DNA of 64,000 nt. It comes from Gammaproteobacteria bacterium. Its GTDB lineage: Bacteria; Gemmatimonadota; Gemmatimonadetes; Longimicrobiales; Gaopeijiaceae. This document shows, piece by piece, positions 42,925 to 51,789 of the stretch. The stretch covers positions 1 to 64,000 of the forward strand of contig JAPPMM010000016.1 of NCBI GenBank assembly GCA_028819075.1, given 5' to 3'. The first letter of the stretch is position 1; each line of letters starts with the position of its first letter. The notes beneath the pieces were generated by a model. It was given only the letters and a program-made list of their open reading frames with translations. It had not been told where the DNA came from and searched no databases. Both the position numbers and the translations under genes were made by a program.

Positions 42925-44295
42925 ATGAGCGGCGGGCGTCCCTTCGGCGATGCCCTGCCGCACCTGCGGGTCACGCCCCCGGGGCCGCGCTCGCGGGCGC
43001 TCGGGAAGCGGTTGCGGCAGGCCGAATCCCGCAACGTGACCTTCATCGGCGACCGCTTCCCGGTCTTCTGGGAAGAGGCCCTGGGGTCCAACGTGCGCGA
43101 TGTCGACGGCAACGTGTACGTCGACCTCACGGGCGCGTTCGGGGTCGCCTTCGCCGGCCACCGCCATCCGCGAATCGTGCGGACGGCGGCCGAGCAGCAG
43201 CACCGGCTGACGCACGGGATGGGCGACATCCACCCTCCGGCGGCCAAGGTCGAACTGCTGGAGCGGCTGACGGGGCTCGCTCCCTGGCCGGAGGCGCGCG
43301 CGGTTCTGGCCTCTGCGGGGTCCGAAGCTGTGGAAATTGCGCTGAAAACCGCCGAATTATCCACAGGACGAGCTGGTATCCTCGCCTTTGAATGTGGATA
43401 TCACGGTTTGACCCTCGGTGCTCTCGCTACCACCCACCGCGACGACTTCCGCGCGCCCTTCCGCAGGCGTCTCTACGATGGCGTGGTGTTTGCTCCGTTC
43501 CCCGGCCGCCCGGAAGAAGTGTCGCCGAGCCTCGCGGCGTGTGAGCGGGCGTTCGAGGATGGCGCCCGCCGTGGAGCCGCGATCGGCGCGGTGCTGGTGG
43601 AGCCGGTGCAGGGCCGCGGGGGCGTGGGCATCCCGCCTCGCGGGTTCTTTCCGGCACTGTGCGCGCTCGCCCGGCAGCACGGGGCGGTCGTAGTGGCCGA
43701 CGAAGTGTTCACCGGCCTCGGCCGCTGCGGGAGCATGTTCGCGGGGCCCGCCCTCGGGCTCGACGCCGACCTCATCTGCCTGGGCAAGGCGCTGGGCGGC
43801 GGCTTCCCGCTGAGCGCGTGCCTGGGGACGGCGGAGGTCTTCGACGCCTGGCCGGAGTCGGCCGGCGAGGCCCTGCATACCAGCACCTTCCTCGGACACC
43901 CGGTCGCCTGCGCCGCGTCACTGGCCTTCCTGGACCTTGTGGAGTCGGAGCGCCTCCACCGGCACGCGGCGAGCTTGGGGGAGCACCTCCTCGCCCATCT
44001 GCGCGAACGACTGGATGGCGTCGCGCACGTGAGGGAGGTACGGGGGCTGGGTCTGCTGGCCGGAATCGAGATCGTTCGTCGCGCGCCGGCGTCCCCTGGG
44101 CCCGCTCAAGCCGTGCCCTGGGAGGGAGCGGGGGCCCGCATCGCCGCTAGGCTCCTGGCGAAAGGCGTGATGGTGCTGCCCGCGGGCGAGCAGGGTCAGG
44201 TGATCGAGCTGACCCCTCCCGCAACCATGTCGCACGAGCTGCTTGACCACGCGCTGGACCGACTGGTTCGCGCCGTCATCGATCTACCGGAATAG
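42925..44295 (+). CDS. Class III aminotransferase
   Basis: 456 residues. It has SAGSEAVEIALKTA, VLVEPVQGRGGVGIPP, VVADEVFTGLGRCG, PLP Lys in LICLGKALGGGFPLSA and HTSTFLGHPVACAASLA. This is the ornithine/4-aminobutyrate/acetylornithine transaminase family. The exact amine donor is not clear; given arginase in the window, an ornithine-type role is possible but not shown. It begins four bases after the FabI stop. The 3' end overlaps the convergent hydrolase gene by 12 bases. Confidence 0.85.
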   Translation: MSGGRPFGDALPHLRVTPPGPRSRALGKRLRQAESRNVTFIGDRFPVFWEEALGSNVRDVDGNVYVDLTGAFGVAFAGHRHPRIVRTAAEQQHRLTHGMGDIHPPAAKVELLERLTGLAPWPEARAVLASAGSEAVEIALKTAELSTGRAGILAFECGYHGLTLGALATTHRDDFRAPFRRRLYDGVVFAPFPGRPEEVSPSLAACERAFEDGARRGAAIGAVLVEPVQGRGGVGIPPRGFFPALCALARQHGAVVVADEVFTGLGRCGSMFAGPALGLDADLICLGKALGGGFPLSACLGTAEVFDAWPESAGEALHTSTFLGHPVACAASLAFLDLVESERLHRHAASLGEHLLAHLRERLDGVAHVREVRGLGLLAGIEIVRRAPASPGPAQAVPWEGAGARIAARLLAKGVMVLPAGEQGQVIELTPPATMSHELLDHALDRLVRAVIDLPE

Positions 44296-45201
44296 ACCGC
44301 TCGCCTTCAGATAATCGAGCGTTGCCGCCGCGCACGCCTCCGGCTGCTCCAGTTGCACGAGGTGCGTCCCTCCGCGGATCCAGGCATAGTCCACGGTCGG
44401 GATATGATGGAGTTCGGTGGTCGGGAAATACGTGTAGGGGATGCCGGGGTCGGCCCCGATGACCATCGTCGGACAGGCGAGCGCCCCGAAGTCGATCAAC
44501 GCCGCATACTGTCCGCCGTACCGGTAGATCCGGGCCTCATACTCGCGGGGACAGCGAAGGCCAAACCCATCCCCGTCCGCGGTTCGGCGCAGCGTCGTCC
44601 GGGCCATGAGCCGGCGTACTCCGCGTGCCACGTACTGGAACGCGGGCATGTACAAGAGCACCTCCGCGAACTCCTCCCGCGTCGAATACCGGTCCGCGCG
44701 CGCAAGCGTCATCGTGGCCGCGCGCCTCGCCACGTCCGCGCACTCCTCCCGCGCGGGTCCGAACTCGCACAGCGGCGGGTCGAAGAGCACGCGGGCCGTG
44801 AACTCCCCCCCGCGCGTGGGAGACAGCAGCGAGACCAGGCCCGAGAGAGAATGGAACACGCCGGCTTGCGGCTTCTTCCCGAAGCCCCTCGTGATGGCTT
44901 CCTGGATGCGGATGTGGTCGTCGATGAGCGTGGGCACATTGTGGCTGCCGAGCGGCCCGGGCGTATTCCAGCCGTGGTTCCGGAGGTCGTAGAGCACGAG
45001 ATCGAAGTCGTTCGCGAACAGCGACCAGAACGGGTAGTAGAGATCGATCGCGAGGCTGTTGCCGTGGCTCATCACGATGCGCGGGCCGGAGGGGTTCCCG
45101 TGGCGCCGGAGCGTGGTCGACGCGCCGTCGCACAGGCGCACATCGCAGACGGAATGAGGCTCGGGCACCTGCCAGACCTGCGTCCCTTCGGGATCACTCA
45201 T
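44284..45201 (-). CDS. Alpha/beta hydrolase
   Basis: 305 residues from ATG 45201; an upstream TTG at 45228 would overlap a likely tRNA promoter. Oxyanion-region MSHGNSLAID, nucleophile Ser in VFHSLSGLVS and a late His in GTHLVQLEQP outline the triad. The VLYDLRNHGWN segment is typical of the haloperoxidase/epoxide hydrolase-like set. No signal peptide. Substrate unknown. It is convergent with the class III aminotransferase. Confidence 0.75.
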   Translation of the reverse strand: MSDPEGTQVWQVPEPHSVCDVRLCDGASTTLRRHGNPSGPRIVMSHGNSLAIDLYYPFWSLFANDFDLVLYDLRNHGWNTPGPLGSHNVPTLIDDHIRIQEAITRGFGKKPQAGVFHSLSGLVSLLSPTRGGEFTARVLFDPPLCEFGPAREECADVARRAATMTLARADRYSTREEFAEVLLYMPAFQYVARGVRRLMARTTLRRTADGDGFGLRCPREYEARIYRYGGQYAALIDFGALACPTMVIGADPGIPYTYFPTTELHHIPTVDYAWIRGGTHLVQLEQPEACAAATLDYLKASGLFR

Positions 45202-45219
45202 GGCGGAACCGGGCGGGGG

Positions 45220-45249
45220 TTGATTCAACGCGGGGGAAGTCGGTATCTT
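45220..45249 (+). promoter_or_regulatory. Likely promoter of tRNA-Glu
   Basis: TTGATT (45220-45225) and TATCTT (45244-45249) are spaced by 18 bases, about 20 bases before the mature tRNA 5' end. Confidence 0.5.
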
Positions 45250-45270
45250 ACCGGCCCTTTGCTTGAAGAC

Positions 45271-45343
45271 GCCCCCATCGTCTAGTGGCCTAGGATACTT
45301 GGTTCTCAGCCAAGAGACCGGGGTTCGACTCCCCGTGGGGGTA
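45271..45343 (+). tRNA. tRNA-Glu (anticodon CUC)
   Basis: A 73-nt cloverleaf. Acceptor GCCCCCA pairs with TGGGGGT (terminal G-U pair). The anticodon stem CTTGG/CCAAG encloses the loop TTCTCAG with anticodon CTC, reading GAG. The T arm is CCGGG, TTCGACT, CCCGT-type. CCA is not encoded. Confidence 0.92.
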
Positions 45344-45353
45344 TCGCGGAACG

Positions 45354-45390
45354 CGGGCCGTCGCTTTCGGGTGCGGCCCGGGTTTCGTTT
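45354..45390 (+). terminator. Hairpin with T-rich tail between two tRNAs
   Basis: CGGGCCG (45354-45360) pairs with CGGCCCG (45374-45380), followed by GGTTTCGTTT. It could terminate the tRNA-Glu transcript or guide processing of a joint precursor with tRNA-Val. Confidence 0.4.
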
Positions 45391-45463
45391 GGCCGCTTAG
45401 CTCAGTTGGCAGAGCACTACGCTCACATCGTAGGGGTCGCTGGTTCGAGTCCAGCAGCGGCCA
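45391..45463 (+). tRNA. tRNA-Val (anticodon CAC)
   Basis: A 73-nt cloverleaf. Acceptor GGCCGCT pairs with AGCGGCC. The anticodon stem CTACG/CGTAG encloses loop CTCACAT with anticodon CAC, reading GTG. The T arm is GCTGG TTCGAGT CCAGC. The aconitase gene converges ten bases later. Confidence 0.92.
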
Positions 45464-45473
45464 CTCCTCCGCT

Positions 45474-47570
45474 TCATCCCGCCAGCCGCCTCGTCATCTC
45501 CACGGGCCGCGGCCGGGCCCCCGGCTTCCACGCGGTCACGTAGCCCGCCACCGCGCTCGCCGCGACGGAATACGGCGAAGCCAGGTACAACTGACCCGGC
45601 CCCGAGCGTCCCGGAAAGTTCCGGTTCTGGGAGGAGATGCTCACCTCGTCGGGGCGGCGCGTGACCCCCGGTCCGGCGTTGATGCAGGCGCCGCATCCCG
45701 GCTCGATGAAGGTGGCGCCGATGCGCCGGAAGAGGTCCAGGTAGCCCCGCTCCCGGCAGTACTCGCGCACATCGGTCGAGCCGCACTGGATGAAGCACTC
45801 CACGTCCGGGTGCACGCCCAGTCCCCAGCGGTCGTGCATCTCGCTGAAGACACGGGCGTACATGTCCATGTCCTCCTTCTTGCCCGCCGTGCACGACCCC
45901 GCGTAGGCGATGTCGATGCGGATGCGGTCGGGCTCGAGGTCGTCGAGCGGCACCCCGTTGCCGGGGTCGTTGGGGAGCGCCGCCATGGGCTGGATGTCGG
46001 ACGCGTCGATCTCGATCACGCGGACGTAGTTGGCGCCGGGGTCGCTGTGCATGTCGCGCGCCAGTGCCTCCGCCCGCTCCCGCTCCATCCCGCGCTCGGC
46101 GACCAGATATTCGACCGATCGCCCGTCCGCCGCGACCAGCCCGGTGAACGCGCCCACCTCCGCGGCCATGTTGGTCATGGTCGCACGCTCGTCCACGGGG
46201 AGAGCCTCCACGGCCGGCCCCGCGTACTCGATGATCTGCCCGATCGCATGGCCATCGCGGATGTAGGGGTGGCGCAGGATCTCGAGCATGTAGTCCTTGG
46301 CCGTCACCCCCTCGGCGGGCGTCCCCGAGATCTCGACCTTGAAGGAGGGCGGGACCTGCACGCGCACGTCCCTGGTGATCCAGGAGTTGAAGATGGCCGT
46401 CGTGCCGACCCCGAACGCCAGCGCCCCGATCGCGCCTGCGTGGGGCGTGTGCGAGTCCGAGCCGATGATGAGCATCCCCGGCTCCGCGTAGTCCTCCAGG
46501 ATCTTGGAGTGGCAGATGGCGACCGATCCCATCCGGTGGCCCATCTGCTCCCCGTAGAGCCGGATGCCCTGTTTCTCCGCGAACTCGCGCTGCTTCACCT
46601 CGAGCTGGTTGGCGACCTCGAGCAGCCCCTCCTCGATGCGCTCCTGGCTCATCGCCTTGTGCAGGAAGGTCAGATGGTCGCGGAAGAAGAGGACGCTGTC
46701 CGGGTCCCGCACCCTGCCTGCGGGCCCCATCTTCTGCTCGAAGAAGATGGCCGCCATGGGGGTCACGTACTCGTGCGAGAAGCGGATGTCGGTGCGGAAG
46801 AAGCCGGCCTCGCCCGGGGTGACCGCGTCGACGCCGACTTGGCCCCCTGCCGGATCGACCACCCAGTGGCGGGCGAAGATCTTCTCCGCGAGGGTCATCG
46901 GGGGGCTTGCGCCCGAAGCGCCGGGGTCGGCCGAAGGCGCAGGCACCGTCGCCCTGCCCTGCATGCGGGCCACGTTGAACTCGAACAGCCCGCCGTACTC
47001 GATGATCTGGCGGGTGATATCGTCCTTGCCGCGCGTGAACTCCTCGAGCCGCAGCGGCTCGCCCCGCGCGATGCGCTCCGCCACGCCGAAGTCGGTAGTG
47101 GTCAATACCCCCAGGTTCTGGCAGTTCTCGTTGTAGATGCGCTCGATGCTCTCGCTGACGACGACCCGGATGCCGGCCATCAGCTCTGCGTACGGGCTCT
47201 GTTCCCGGCTGGAGCCCTTGCCCCGACGCCTGCCCGCGACCGAACAGACGAAGCCGCCGTTCTTGACGCTCGCTCTTGTGACGGGGTATTCCTCCGCCCC
47301 GCTCTTCGTGTTCGTGGTGCGCAGCCCGAGGTAGGGGAATTCCCCCAGCGTCTCGTCGTAGAAGAAGCAGACGTACGCGGGCGTGATCTCGTCGGTGGAG
47401 ATCTGGTCGCGCAGGCGGGCGCGCAGTTCCTCGCTCAGTTCCAGGTCCAGTCCCTCGTAGAGCTGGGCGCGCACGAGGGCGGTGTCGTCGGCCAGGTACA
47501 GCACTCGCCCGCGCACGTCGAGGGTCGCGGGTCGCTTGGGCGTCGGGCGGGTGAGGAGGTCCCCGGCCAT
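45474..47570 (-). CDS. Aconitate hydratase with N-terminal swivel domain
   Basis: 698 residues. The LeuD-like swivel domain is at the N-terminus (RRRGKGSSREQSPYAELMAG, YNENCQNLGVLTTTDF) and the catalytic Fe-S domains follow (GSDSHTPHAGAIGALAFGVG, AGSCTAGKKEDM, EPGCGACINAGPG, SSQNRNFPGRSG). This order is that of AcnB, but the HEAT-like head of AcnB is missing. The [4Fe-4S] cysteines are in SCTAG and GCGAC. It likely isomerises citrate or a related 2-hydroxy acid. It lies seven bases after the sodium-dependent transporter gene, so the two are co-expressed. Confidence 0.85.
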   Translation of the reverse strand: MAGDLLTRPTPKRPATLDVRGRVLYLADDTALVRAQLYEGLDLELSEELRARLRDQISTDEITPAYVCFFYDETLGEFPYLGLRTTNTKSGAEEYPVTRASVKNGGFVCSVAGRRRGKGSSREQSPYAELMAGIRVVVSESIERIYNENCQNLGVLTTTDFGVAERIARGEPLRLEEFTRGKDDITRQIIEYGGLFEFNVARMQGRATVPAPSADPGASGASPPMTLAEKIFARHWVVDPAGGQVGVDAVTPGEAGFFRTDIRFSHEYVTPMAAIFFEQKMGPAGRVRDPDSVLFFRDHLTFLHKAMSQERIEEGLLEVANQLEVKQREFAEKQGIRLYGEQMGHRMGSVAICHSKILEDYAEPGMLIIGSDSHTPHAGAIGALAFGVGTTAIFNSWITRDVRVQVPPSFKVEISGTPAEGVTAKDYMLEILRHPYIRDGHAIGQIIEYAGPAVEALPVDERATMTNMAAEVGAFTGLVAADGRSVEYLVAERGMERERAEALARDMHSDPGANYVRVIEIDASDIQPMAALPNDPGNGVPLDDLEPDRIRIDIAYAGSCTAGKKEDMDMYARVFSEMHDRWGLGVHPDVECFIQCGSTDVREYCRERGYLDLFRRIGATFIEPGCGACINAGPGVTRRPDEVSISSQNRNFPGRSGPGQLYLASPYSVAASAVAGYVTAWKPGARPRPVEMTRRLAG

Positions 47571-47577
47571 CCGCGCC

Positions 47578-49011
47578 TCAGCTGAAGTCGACGCCGAAGA
47601 GCACCGCGATGATGATCGCGGCCACGGCGAAGGGCGCCACGAAGCGGATGAAGAAGCGCCACGCGCCGTAGTGGAACCAGCGCGGTTGGGTGCCGTCCTC
47701 GAGCTCGCCTCGGGTCGCCTCGCGGGTCATGAACCATCCCGCCGCCAGCGTGATAAAGAACCCGCCTGTTGGCAGCATCCAGTTCGACACGAAATGGTCG
47801 GCGTTGGCAAACCACCCCACCTTCCCGCCGCCAAAGAACGGGACGCTCATGGTCGAGAGAAGCCCTCCGCCCTCGACACCCAGGAGCCCGGGGATCGATA
47901 GCACGGCGAGAGTGGTGAACGCGAAGATGGCCGCCCCAGCGCTGATCGTGGCCTTGTGGCGAGTCAGGCGCCGCTCGTCGATCAGGTACGCCGAAACCAC
48001 TTCGAGCAGCGAAATGGTCGAGGTGAGCGCGGCCAGCGCCACCAGAACATAGAAGAGTGGACCGAGCACCACGCCGAAGGGAACCTCGCTGTAGAAAAGC
48101 TGGGGCAGCGAGATGAAGAGCATCCCCACCGTTGAGCCGCCTACCTCGTCGCGCATCCCGGCCACCGAGAAGATCACCGAGAACATGACCACGGTTGCGA
48201 CCAGGGCAATCAGCGTGTCGAGCGCCACGATCGCGCCGGACGCCTTCACGACCGAGTGCTTGCGCGAGATGTACGACCCGTAGGTGATCATCGCGCCCAT
48301 TCCGAGCGAAAGAGTGAAGAATGAGTGGCCGAGCGCCTCGAGGATCGCCCCCCTCTCCAGCTCCGCGAAGTTGGGCCGAAAGATGTGGTTGAGCGCCTCG
48401 CCCGCTCCGCTCATGCCCAGTGCGCTCACCAACATGAGGAGCAGGATGCCGAAAAGGATGGGCAGGAAGATCCGCGCGATCCGCTCGATCCCCTTGCTCA
48501 CGCCGAAATAGACCACTGCGATGGTTCCGAGGCTGAACCCCAGGGAGAGCAGCAACTGCAGGCCGGTGTTGAGCGCCTGCGCGTTGAAGAGGTCACCGGC
48601 CGACATGTCGGCGGGGTAGCCGCCGAGGGTCCACCCGACCGTCTGCGTGAAGTAATAGAGCGACCACCCGGCGATGACCGTGTAGTAGCTGAGCAGGATG
48701 AAGCCGGCCAGCACGCCCCAGCCTCCCACCAGTGCCCCGAGCTTGCGTCCGCCGGGCCACTTCGACGCCACCGCTTCCTTCAGCGCGCCCACCGCGCTCT
48801 TCTGGCTGCGCCGCCCGATCAGCAGCTCGGCGATCATGATCGGCAGGCCGACTGCGGCGATGCAAATCAGGTACACGAGGACGAAGGCCCCGCCGTTGTT
48901 CTCCCAGGTGATGAACGGAAACTTCCACAGGTTGCCGAGGCCGATCGCGCTGCCGGTGGCGGCAAGCACGAGGCCTGCGTTGGAGCTCCAGTGGTCTCGC
49001 TGCTGTGACAT
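47578..49011 (-). CDS. Sodium-dependent transporter (NSS/SNF family)
   Basis: 477 residues from ATG 49011. The opening SSNAGLVLAATGSAIGLGNLWKFPF is the unwound TM1 signature of LeuT-type transporters. About eleven or twelve helices follow, with sodium-site segments such as SLGMGAMITYGSYI and ALAALTSTISLLEVV. The family imports amino acids or similar solutes with Na+. It is first in a two-gene operon with aconitase. It is divergent from the BMP transporter, with 180 bases between. Confidence 0.88.
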   Translation of the reverse strand: MSQQRDHWSSNAGLVLAATGSAIGLGNLWKFPFITWENNGGAFVLVYLICIAAVGLPIMIAELLIGRRSQKSAVGALKEAVASKWPGGRKLGALVGGWGVLAGFILLSYYTVIAGWSLYYFTQTVGWTLGGYPADMSAGDLFNAQALNTGLQLLLSLGFSLGTIAVVYFGVSKGIERIARIFLPILFGILLLMLVSALGMSGAGEALNHIFRPNFAELERGAILEALGHSFFTLSLGMGAMITYGSYISRKHSVVKASGAIVALDTLIALVATVVMFSVIFSVAGMRDEVGGSTVGMLFISLPQLFYSEVPFGVVLGPLFYVLVALAALTSTISLLEVVSAYLIDERRLTRHKATISAGAAIFAFTTLAVLSIPGLLGVEGGGLLSTMSVPFFGGGKVGWFANADHFVSNWMLPTGGFFITLAAGWFMTREATRGELEDGTQPRWFHYGAWRFFIRFVAPFAVAAIIIAVLFGVDFS

Positions 49012-49191
49012 GGCGTCTGCTCGGGGCTGGTCGTCCCGGTCATCGGGACGAGGGGTCGGGTCGAAGTTGCCGCGGGACGGCTCTATATTGCGCGCGGGAC
49101 AAGGCGGTGCGCCAGTCATGACAGGCTGCGACGAGCGGGGACGCTCCCGCTCCGGCTGAGAGGTCCCGGCGTCCGGAACAGGGAGATACTC

Positions 49192-50235
49192 ATGAGCCAT
49201 TCGAGGGTTCGGCATGCGGCCCGCGCGCTTGGCGCGGCGTGCTTCCTGGGCGGGTTGGTCATCGGTTGCGGGGGAGGAGAGAACGACTCTCCGGACGACG
49301 CGTTGCGCGTCGCGCTGCTGACGTCCGGGCCTGTGAGCGACGCCGGATGGTACGCGGGGGCGTACGAAGGCCTGCTGCTGATCGAGGAGTCGCTCGGGGC
49401 GCGGATCAGCCATCAGCAGACCCGCTCGCCCGCCGAGTTCGACGAGGCCTTCTTCTCGTATGGTTCCTCGGGCTACGACCTGGTTTTCGCCCACGGCTTC
49501 GAGTACCAGGACGCGGCGTTGCGCGCCGGCGAGGAGTTCCCGGACCTGACCATCGTCGTCTCCAGCGGGGGTCGGATTTCGGACAACGTGCGGTCGCTGA
49601 TCTTCCGCCTGGAGGAGGGCAGCTATCTCGCCGGCATGATGGCGGGAGGCCTCACCCGGTCACGGGTGGTGGGGATGGTCGGGGGCGTGGCGATTCCGCC
49701 CGCCCAGGGGACCTTCCGCGCCTTCGAGGCGGGGGCGCGTTCCATCGACCCGGACATCGAGGTGCTGGAGGCCTTCATCGGCAGTTGGGACGACGTGGCG
49801 GCCGCCAGGGAGGCGGCAACGGCGCAACTGAACCGGGGCGCCGATGTCCTGGTGCACAACACGGACGCGGCCAGCTTCGGCGTGTTTCAGGCGGTTCGGG
49901 AGGCGAACGGGGACGAGAACCCGGTGTGGGCCATCGGCATGAACCGGGATCAGAACGACGTGGCCCCCGAGGTCATCGCGGGAAGTGCCGCCATCGACAT
50001 CCCCAGGGCCTTCCTGGACGTGGCGAGCCGGTTCACGGCCGGGACGCTCCCCCCGGGGGCGCTCGATCTCAGTCTCGGCGAGGGCGTTGTGGACTTCATC
50101 GTCAACCCGGTGGCGCTCGACCGCATCCCCGCCGACCTGCTCGCGCGCATCGACGAGGCGAGGGTGGCCATCCGGGAGGGCATGCTGGAGGTGCCCCGGA
50201 TCGAGTTCCTGGAGGAGGAACCCGGAGGCCCTTGA
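49192..50235 (+). CDS. BMP-family substrate-binding lipoprotein
   Basis: 347 residues with a lipoprotein signal ending LVIGC. GGGAG sits six bases before the ATG. The BMP/Med fold shows VALLTSGPVSDAGWYAGAYEGL, YDLVFAHGFEYQDAA, RLEEGSYLAGMMAGGLT, VGMVGGVAIPP and VDFIVNP. These proteins bind purine nucleosides for ABC import. The three genes downstream complete the transporter. Confidence 0.9.
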   Translation: MSHSRVRHAARALGAACFLGGLVIGCGGGENDSPDDALRVALLTSGPVSDAGWYAGAYEGLLLIEESLGARISHQQTRSPAEFDEAFFSYGSSGYDLVFAHGFEYQDAALRAGEEFPDLTIVVSSGGRISDNVRSLIFRLEEGSYLAGMMAGGLTRSRVVGMVGGVAIPPAQGTFRAFEAGARSIDPDIEVLEAFIGSWDDVAAAREAATAQLNRGADVLVHNTDAASFGVFQAVREANGDENPVWAIGMNRDQNDVAPEVIAGSAAIDIPRAFLDVASRFTAGTLPPGALDLSLGEGVVDFIVNPVALDRIPADLLARIDEARVAIREGMLEVPRIEFLEEEPGGP

Positions 50236-50240
50236 GGCCC

Positions 50241-51761
50241 ATGGGCGGCGCCGCCGTCGAGATGCGGTCGGTGAGCAAGCGCTTCGGATCCATCGAGGCG
50301 CTTGCCGACGCGAATCTCAGCGCCCGGCCCGGGGAGGTTCATGCGCTGCTGGGAGAGAACGGCGCCGGCAAGACCACGCTCATGCGGGTGCTGTGCGGTG
50401 TGCTCCGTCCGGACGGCGGCGAAGTTCTGGTCGAGGGTCGCCGGTTGCGGCCGGGCGGTGCCCGCGCGGCGGCCGCGGCCGGGATCGGGATGGTGCACCA
50501 GCATTTCACCCTGGTGCCCAGTCTGACGGTCGCCGAGAACGTGGCGCTGGGGACGCGGGAGGGCAGCGGGTTCCATCTGGCGCTCGATCGCGTGCACGCC
50601 CGGCTCGCGGAACTGGAGCGGGTCACGGGGCTGCCGGTGGACCCCGGGGCTGCCGTGGCCGGTCTGTCGGTGGGCGCGAAACAGCGGGTGGAGATCCTGA
50701 AGGCGCTCTACCGGGATCCGCGCGTGCTGGTGCTGGACGAACCGACGACGGTGCTGGGACCGCAGGAGGTGGACTGGCTGTTCGGCGTGCTGCGCTCGCT
50801 GGTGGAGGAGGGACGCACGGTCCTGCTGATCGGGCACAAGCTGGACGAGATCCTGCGGGTAGCCGACCGGGTGACCGTGCTCCGGCGAGGGCGAACCGTG
50901 CTGGCGGAAGGGCGCGAAGCGGTGGACGCGCCCGGGCTGGCGCGGGCGATGATCGGCCGGGAGACGACCCCGGCGGCCCGGCCGGTACGAGTCGAAAGAG
51001 GGGAGCGGGTTGCGCTCCTGGAGGCGGTGGGGGTCCGGGGCGAAGACGGCCGCACGGCGGTGCGGGAAGTCACGCTGGAGGTGCACCGGGGCGAGATCGT
51101 GGGCATCGGCGGGGTGGAGGGCAACGGCCAGCGCGAGCTCGCTCTCGTGCTGTCGGGGAGGCTGCGCCCGGCTGCCGGCAGTGCGGACCTGCCGGCCACC
51201 GTCAGCCTGATCCCGCAGGACCGGGGCGCGGGCGGGCTGGTCCCGGGTTTCGACCTGGCCGAGAACACCGCGCTGGCCTTCCACGACACCGACGCGTACC
51301 GTCGCGGGCCGCTCATCGACTGGGCGGCGATGCGGCGCACCGCGCACGAGATCGTGACCGGATTCGATGTGCGGGCGCCGGGGTGGCGGGCGACGGCGCA
51401 GTCGCTCTCGGGCGGCAACCGGCAGAAGCTGCTGGTGGGCCGCGAACTGGCGCGCGCCCCCGACCTGCTGGTGGCGGAGAATCCGATGCGCGGGCTCGAC
51501 ATCGCAGCGGCCGCTTTCCTGCGCGACAAGCTCGTGGAGTTGAAGAGAGGCGGTCCGGGGATGGAGGAAGGCGGTGGGGCAGGTAGTCGGCCCGCGCGTG
51601 CGCCGCCGGGCATCGTGCTCTTCTCCACCGATCTGGACGAGGTGCTCGACCTGGCCGACCGGGTCTTCGTGCTCGTGCGCGGCCGGCTGATCGCCGTGCC
51701 GGAAGAGGAGCGCAACCCGGCGGGGATGGGCCGGCTGATGCTCGGCTCGGAGGGGGCGTGA
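50241..51761 (+). CDS. Nucleoside ABC transporter ATPase (two ABC domains)
   Basis: 506 residues. The first ABC domain has Walker A GENGAGKTT, Q-loop MVHQHFTLVP, signature LSVGAKQRVEIL and Walker B RVLVLDEPT. The second has a degenerate P-loop (GGVEGNGQRELAL), signature LSGGNRQKLLVGRELA and Walker B LLVAENPMRGLD. This is the usual asymmetry of sugar/nucleoside ATPases. A Gly-rich insert (GGPGMEEGGGAGSRPARAPPG) lies before the last strand. It begins five bases after the binding-protein stop and energises import. Confidence 0.92.
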   Translation: MGGAAVEMRSVSKRFGSIEALADANLSARPGEVHALLGENGAGKTTLMRVLCGVLRPDGGEVLVEGRRLRPGGARAAAAAGIGMVHQHFTLVPSLTVAENVALGTREGSGFHLALDRVHARLAELERVTGLPVDPGAAVAGLSVGAKQRVEILKALYRDPRVLVLDEPTTVLGPQEVDWLFGVLRSLVEEGRTVLLIGHKLDEILRVADRVTVLRRGRTVLAEGREAVDAPGLARAMIGRETTPAARPVRVERGERVALLEAVGVRGEDGRTAVREVTLEVHRGEIVGIGGVEGNGQRELALVLSGRLRPAAGSADLPATVSLIPQDRGAGGLVPGFDLAENTALAFHDTDAYRRGPLIDWAAMRRTAHEIVTGFDVRAPGWRATAQSLSGGNRQKLLVGRELARAPDLLVAENPMRGLDIAAAAFLRDKLVELKRGGPGMEEGGGAGSRPARAPPGIVLFSTDLDEVLDLADRVFVLVRGRLIAVPEEERNPAGMGRLMLGSEGA

Positions 51762-51789
51762 TCCACGCCGGGCGGACGGCGCGCCTGCC

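Noticed and set aside
44284-45228. TTG start at 45228 for the alpha/beta hydrolase.
   Set aside because: It overlaps the probable tRNA-Glu promoter and adds nine residues without family support. The ATG at 45201 is preferred.
49095-49191. A GGGGACGC and CTGAGA sequence in the leader of the BMP transporter gene recalls a TPP riboswitch.
   Set aside because: The second conserved half (GAACCTGA and the sensor helix) is missing and the space before the start codon is too short. Probably chance in GC-rich DNA.
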